Positions 39,446-43,298 of a stretch of 43,298 bases of DNA are shown one piece after another. Where the stretch lies: positions 1 through 43,298 of the forward strand of contig CALENB010000353.1 of assembly GCA_937910235.1 (NCBI GenBank), in the 5' to 3' direction. The notes beneath the pieces are model-generated. The model did not search any database. It worked only from the letters and a program-made list of their open reading frames with translations, and was not told the DNA's origin. This DNA comes from an uncultured Myxococcales bacterium (GTDB taxonomy: Bacteria > Myxococcota_A > UBA9042). The position numbers and the translations under genes were made by a program. Numbering within the stretch: the stretch's first letter is position 1; each line of letters begins with the position of its first letter.

Positions 39446-41236
39446 TCATGGTGCAGGGGCGGCGAGGGAACGCGCGCAGCAATCCCTGAAATCACAGAGG
39501 ATACGCTTCTTCAGCAACTTGCTGGGATCGTCGGGAACTTGAAAGCGCACGTCCTTGAAGGGCGGGCATTCGTCGCACACCGCGGTGGGCAAACACCGCA
39601 TCGTGTAGCTGCGACCGGTCTCCAGGGGCAGTCGTTTCACGCCGTTTTTGGTGACCAGCTTGTTGTCCAAGTAGATCGTGGCGCTCGGCGGCAGGCTCGT
39701 CAGCGTGAAGACGACCAGTCCCTTCGGAGCAGGCGGCGCCACCTGTGTCGAGCCGCCGGCGCTCGTCGGCTCGGTGCCGCGGGTGGGGCGCGGTTGGCGC
39801 CGCTTGGGTCGTATCGGCACCAGGAGAGGCCGGGCGACGGCCACGGCGGTCCCGGCGTCCGTCCTCGCGCCGGCGTCCTGATCTTTCGCGGCGCCCGCGT
39901 CCGGCGCCAGCGCAGGATCGGTTGGCGCAGGATCGGCTGGCGCGGGGTGGGTCAGACGTCGCAGCGCGAGCTGATCTGCGGCGCGTTTCGCGATGCGCGC
40001 GGTCATCTTGGCGGTGGCCGGCGCGCTCGGCAGGGCCGCAGTCTCTACCGCGTCTGTCGGGAGCGGCGGGGCGCGTGGCTTCGGCGGCGGCGGTCGTGTG
40101 CCCACCCACGTGCCCGCAGCGGCGGCCAGCACCGCCGCGAACGCAGCGACCCCGCGCAGTCGTTTGCGACGGCGAGAGCGTGACGTCAGGTCGCTCAGCC
40201 CCTTCTTCGGCTCGCTAGCGTCAGGGTCGATGGCGAGCGCGCGGTTGTAGGCGTTGATCGCCAGCGCCAGGGACCCACTGCGCGCCTGGCTGCGGCCCTC
40301 CGCGGAGAGCACCTGCACCAGCACCGGCCGCCATTCCATCTGAAACTGCTCGGGCGCCAACAGGAGCCGCGGCAACAGCTTGGCCACGTCGCCCATCTGA
40401 AACGTGCGCAGATAGGCGTCGAGCGCGTCCTGAACGGCGGCCATGGACGTGAACCGGTCATCGGGATTGCGCGCGAGGCACGTCGACACGATCTCCTCGA
40501 ACCGGCGCCCCACCGCGGCGGAGTAGCGACTGGGCGGATCGTACTGACCCTCAAGAATCAGGCGAAAAAGCGCGTGCGGGTTGCTCGCCATGAACGGCAG
40601 CTCGTTGGTCACCAGCTTGTAGAGCAGGGTGCCAAACGCGAAGATATCGACGCGATGATCTGCGGTAGAGCCCTCGATCTGCTCTGGCGCCATGTGCGCG
40701 GGCGACCCTAGGATCGCGCCCGTCGCCGTCATCTGCTCAAGATCGACCGCCATGGCGATACCGAAATCCATGAGCTTGATGGTGCCGTCGCTTGAGATCA
40801 TCAAGTTGTCGGGCTTGATGTCCCGATGGATCAGCTTCTCGGCGTGCGCGTGCTTCAGCGCGTCGGCGATGGCGTACCCCATCAGCGCGGCCGCCTGAGG
40901 CAGAAACGGCCCGTGGGCCTCGCAGAACTCGGTCAGCGTCACGCCACGCACAAACTCCGTCACCATGTAGGCTTCGGCGTCGGCGTCCTTTGACGAGTCG
41001 AACACGGTGACAATGTTTGGGTGCTGCAGCCGCGCGATGGACTGCGCCTCACGGTTGAACCGCGCCCGCGCGTCCTGGCGACTGGCCAGGTGCGGATGCA
41101 GCACTTTGATGGCGACGTCGCGTTTCAGCTTGGTGTCGCGGCCCAGGTAGACCGTAGCCATACCACCGCTGCCGACCTGCTCTACGACGAGGTAGCGGCC
41201 GCCAAAGACCCGGTTTTCTGTCCCGTGATCCGCCAC
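39446..41236 (-). CDS. Transmembrane Ser/Thr protein kinase with PEGA-like C-terminus
   Basis: A 596-aa Hanks-type kinase. The GTG at 41234-41236 is chosen: GAGG lies 7 bases upstream and it directly precedes the kinase domain; the longer frame begins without a ribosome site. Kinase domain at about 11-280: glycine loop VGSGGMATVY, Lys44, HRDIKPDN with Asp139, and DFG at 157-159. All catalytic residues are present. After a basic stretch there is one TM helix (about 361-378), a Pro/Ala linker with DAG/TDP repeats, then a beta module (GLVVFTLTSLPPSATIYLDNK) resembling PEGA domains. The last 45 residues are Cys-rich (CDEC, CDFRDCC). Divergent from the transporter gene, 250 bases apart. Confidence 0.95.
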   Translation of the reverse strand: MADHGTENRVFGGRYLVVEQVGSGGMATVYLGRDTKLKRDVAIKVLHPHLASRQDARARFNREAQSIARLQHPNIVTVFDSSKDADAEAYMVTEFVRGVTLTEFCEAHGPFLPQAAALMGYAIADALKHAHAEKLIHRDIKPDNLMISSDGTIKLMDFGIAMAVDLEQMTATGAILGSPAHMAPEQIEGSTADHRVDIFAFGTLLYKLVTNELPFMASNPHALFRLILEGQYDPPSRYSAAVGRRFEEIVSTCLARNPDDRFTSMAAVQDALDAYLRTFQMGDVAKLLPRLLLAPEQFQMEWRPVLVQVLSAEGRSQARSGSLALAINAYNRALAIDPDASEPKKGLSDLTSRSRRRKRLRGVAAFAAVLAAAAGTWVGTRPPPPKPRAPPLPTDAVETAALPSAPATAKMTARIAKRAADQLALRRLTHPAPADPAPTDPALAPDAGAAKDQDAGARTDAGTAVAVARPLLVPIRPKRRQPRPTRGTEPTSAGGSTQVAPPAPKGLVVFTLTSLPPSATIYLDNKLVTKNGVKRLPLETGRSYTMRCLPTAVCDECPPFKDVRFQVPDDPSKLLKKRILCDFRDCCARSLAAPAP

Positions 41237-41486
41237 GAGCGTGCCTCGGAAATGGCCAGGGATGTGGTGCAGGGAGCCGTTCCCCAGACCAGCAGACACA
41301 CGGACACCTGGGTGCGCGCGCCCGCCTCTATTCAAGACCAACGCGGCTCCAGGCGCAATCACCTCGGTCGCAATCGCTTTCGCTGCAGGGATCGCGGGTT
41401 GACCGTCGCCGCGACGTGCCGTGCGCCAGCGCGTTGACGCGGGTGGATCTCGCGGCGGAGACTAGGCGCTAAAGCTGGAGGTGCGT
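41237..41486. other. Divergent intergenic region between kinase and transporter
   Basis: About 250 bases separate the two divergent genes. It must hold both promoters. No box pair with good spacing was convincing on either strand; a TTGACG lies near 41435 on the plus strand without a matching -10. No small gene was recognised. Confidence 0.5.
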
Positions 41487-43235
41487 GTGGCAACTGTTGA
41501 CCCCAAGAAACGTGGATTATTGGCTGGAATCGCGGAGGACTTCCGAAATCTCATCGGCTGCTCGCGGGACTTGTGGATCGTGTACGCGGTCAAGTTCATC
41601 GAGAGCGTCGCCTATTTCGCCGTGCTCGGGGTCCTGATCCTGTACTTGCACGACGATCTGCACCTCTCCGATGAGACCTCAGGGCTCGTCTTTGGCACGT
41701 GGGGCACCGCCGTCAGCCTCATGACCTTTGTCTCCGGTTTTGTCGCGGACGCCATGGGTCTCCGCAAGGCGCTGCTGTTCGCCGCCGCGACCCTCGTTGT
41801 GGGACGCGGCATGCTGCTGACGAGCGAGATCCCATTTCTTCCGCTGGTCGGTCTCGCGATCTCGGTGTGGGGCGTCGCCTCGATGAAACCGGTGATGACC
41901 GCCGCCGTGAAGCTCTATGCGCCCGGAGAGCTGCGGGCTTTTGCGTACAACATCTTCTACGTCGTGATGAACCTCGGCGCCTTCGTCGCGGGTCATGTCG
42001 TCAGCTTTCTGCGCCGATCGCTGCTCGGTCGGGTGCTGCGTCCCGGTGAGCTGCTGGACGGCGTCGTGCCCGCAACGTCGGCAGCGCAGCAGGCGCTGGC
42101 CCTCAAGCTGACCCCCGCGTTCCCCGCGCCAGAGGGCGCCAAGGCGGCAATCGACGGCGCGGTCGCGTTTGGCAAACGGGTCACGGGTGGCCGAGACCTC
42201 GCGTTCTGGACGGACGGCGACCTCTCCGCCATTCGCAAAGCCGCCGAAGCGGTACAAGCCGGCGGCGTCCTGCCCGACGCGCCGTTCGGCGTGAGCGGCT
42301 ATGAGCTCATTTTTCTGGTCTCTGCGGTGCTCTCCATTGCCAGCCTGCTGCTGCTCACGCGCATGAGCCCCGACGCCCGCGCGAGCGTCACGGCTGCACA
42401 CGCCGACCCCGCGACGGGCCCGGCCGCCCGGCAGCCATCCGGCGCAGCCGCCGTCCTCGCGGCGCAGCTGGCAGGGTTCCGAGCGCTGATGCGCGCCGCC
42501 GTGAGCATCGGCGCGGGGCTGCTCCGCGAGCCGACTTTCCGGGCGTACATGCTGTTTATCTCCGTCTTGGTCCTGGTCCGCGCGATCTTCGTGCACGCGC
42601 ACTCCACCTGGCCGACCTACATGATCCGTGAGTTTGGCTCGGACGTGCCACAGGCCGCCCTGTGGTCGCTCAACCCGCTGCTCATCATCTTCCTCACCCC
42701 GGTGGTCGGTTCGCTCACCAGTCGCTTCTCGTCCTGGTCCGTCATCATGTGGGGGTCGTTCATCACCGCCTCGTCCGTGCTGTTCATGGTCATCGCAGAG
42801 CCCAGCGCCGTCGCCGCGCACGCCGTGTTCACGCCCCTGTTTGGCGCCGCCCTCGACTACCGGCTCGCTGGCCCGGTGATGTTTGTGGTGGTGCTCTCAC
42901 TCGGTGAGGCGCTCTGGTCGCCGCGCTTGTATGACTACGTGGCCAGCATGGCGCCAGAGGGTCGCGAGGCGAGCTACATGGGCCTCACCCAGCTGCCCAT
43001 GTTCGCAGCCAAGCCCGTCGTCGGCCTGATGAGCGGCTGGCTGCTCAGCAACTATTGCCCCGAGAATGGGGTGCATCAGACGGGCATCCTCTGGACGATC
43101 GTCTTTGCCACGACGCTTGTCGGACCGCTCGTCGCGCTCGGCTTCGCCTCCTACATCCGCGCCGCTGAGTTCGCCAAAGCTGCCGCGGACGCCGCCGCCG
43201 ACACCCCAGCCGCGGCATCCACGCCCGCCGCGTAG
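41487..43235 (+). CDS. MFS-type transporter, POT/PTR-like
   Basis: A 582-aa polytopic membrane protein with about twelve TM helices and a long cytoplasmic loop in the middle (about 185-270) rich in Ala/Gly. The first half has VLILYLHDDLHLSDETSGLVFGTWGTAVSLMTFVSGFVADAMGLRKALLFA, the MFS signature with a GxxADxxGxRK loop, and SMKPVMTAAVKLYAPGELRAFAYNIFYVVMNLGAFVAG, which recalls the PTR/POT GxxKP...N...N...G segment. POT proteins carry di- or tripeptides with protons; the ExxER motif of TM1 is not evident, so the substrate is open. The GTG at 41487 is chosen, with GGAG six bases upstream; an earlier GTG at 41481 abuts that site. No gene follows in the last 60 bases. Confidence 0.9.
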   Translation: MATVDPKKRGLLAGIAEDFRNLIGCSRDLWIVYAVKFIESVAYFAVLGVLILYLHDDLHLSDETSGLVFGTWGTAVSLMTFVSGFVADAMGLRKALLFAAATLVVGRGMLLTSEIPFLPLVGLAISVWGVASMKPVMTAAVKLYAPGELRAFAYNIFYVVMNLGAFVAGHVVSFLRRSLLGRVLRPGELLDGVVPATSAAQQALALKLTPAFPAPEGAKAAIDGAVAFGKRVTGGRDLAFWTDGDLSAIRKAAEAVQAGGVLPDAPFGVSGYELIFLVSAVLSIASLLLLTRMSPDARASVTAAHADPATGPAARQPSGAAAVLAAQLAGFRALMRAAVSIGAGLLREPTFRAYMLFISVLVLVRAIFVHAHSTWPTYMIREFGSDVPQAALWSLNPLLIIFLTPVVGSLTSRFSSWSVIMWGSFITASSVLFMVIAEPSAVAAHAVFTPLFGAALDYRLAGPVMFVVVLSLGEALWSPRLYDYVASMAPEGREASYMGLTQLPMFAAKPVVGLMSGWLLSNYCPENGVHQTGILWTIVFATTLVGPLVALGFASYIRAAEFAKAAADAAADTPAAASTPAA

Positions 43236-43298
43236 GGCGGGCGGGCCTCGATCATCGTTTCGTCCATGACGGTAGACCAGGCAGTCTCGCGAACACCC

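Noticed and set aside
1-43298. Mobile elements, CRISPR arrays, integrases or an attachment site at the tRNA
   Set aside because: No transposase, integrase or regularly spaced repeats were found, and no duplicate of the tRNA 3' end was noticed elsewhere in the window.

Overview
The window is a dense, high-GC stretch of chromosome, about 43 kb, from a Gram-negative bacterium. The lineage is most likely Myxococcota, Bradymonadota or another deltaproteobacterial relative. Several things point that way: two transmembrane Hanks-type Ser/Thr kinases, lipoproteins with Cys-rich CDDGxxC-type repeats next to Asp/Ala-rich linkers, a small secreted protein opening LDVYVNG, an outer-membrane barrel, a TolB-like propeller, and an EpmA-like lysine aminoacylase. 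I infer the lineage from gene style; no rRNA gene is present to confirm it. I see no IS element, prophage, CRISPR array or integrase, so this looks like ordinary chromosome with unusual domain architectures.

Layout. 1-2.7 kb (minus strand): metK, rplM-rpsI, a perfect hairpin, tRNA-Met(CAU) and a terminator. 2.9-10.3 kb: a Cys-rich lipoprotein ending in three somatomedin-B-like modules, an unknown 309-aa protein, a Bcp-type peroxiredoxin, a metallophosphoesterase and a large Ser/Thr kinase with three EPND (PPC-like) modules outside the membrane. 10.4-22.8 kb (all minus strand): ferredoxin, a 4-TM protein, mreC, a small membrane protein, an outer-membrane barrel, mreD, mrdA (PBP2), rodA, a TMTC-like GT-C membrane protein with TPR-like repeats, an HD phosphohydrolase and a TolB-like propeller. 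mrdA-rodA-GT-C are joined by ATGA overlaps. 22.9-29.0 kb (minus strand): a tandem pair of NAD-isocitrate-dehydrogenase-like genes (one canonical, one degenerate), an epmA-like gene, a secreted protein, a lipoprotein and a UDP-sugar epimerase. 29.2-37.3 kb (plus strand): a double universal stress protein, rarA, then a tightly overlapping four-gene operon made of a triple DsbA lipoprotein, a paralogue that has lost all three CxxC sites, an unknown 168-aa protein and an aminotransferase. 37.3-41.2 kb (minus strand): DedA, a HEAT-repeat protein, an NTF2-like protein and a second Ser/Thr kinase. 41.5-43.2 kb (plus strand): an MFS/POT-type transporter.

How the genes fit together. The central block is the cell-elongation machinery (MreC, MreD, PBP2, RodA) without mreB beside it. 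It is mixed with envelope genes of unknown role. Its PBP2 carries an inserted string of zinc-ribbon motifs in the pedestal domain, close to where MreC acts on PBP2 in other bacteria. The same kind of ribbon (CxxC...CPxD) sits at the N-terminus of the kinase at 7.5-10.3 kb.

The most novel candidates are: (1) the zinc-ribbon PBP2; (2) the paired active and redox-dead triple-DsbA proteins in one operon; (3) the catalytic/regulatory-looking IDH pair, which resembles eukaryotic NAD-IDH; (4) the bacterial somatomedin-B-like lipoprotein; (5) the GT-C/TPR protein translationally coupled to rodA. All domain assignments come from reading motifs by eye; no database search was run.
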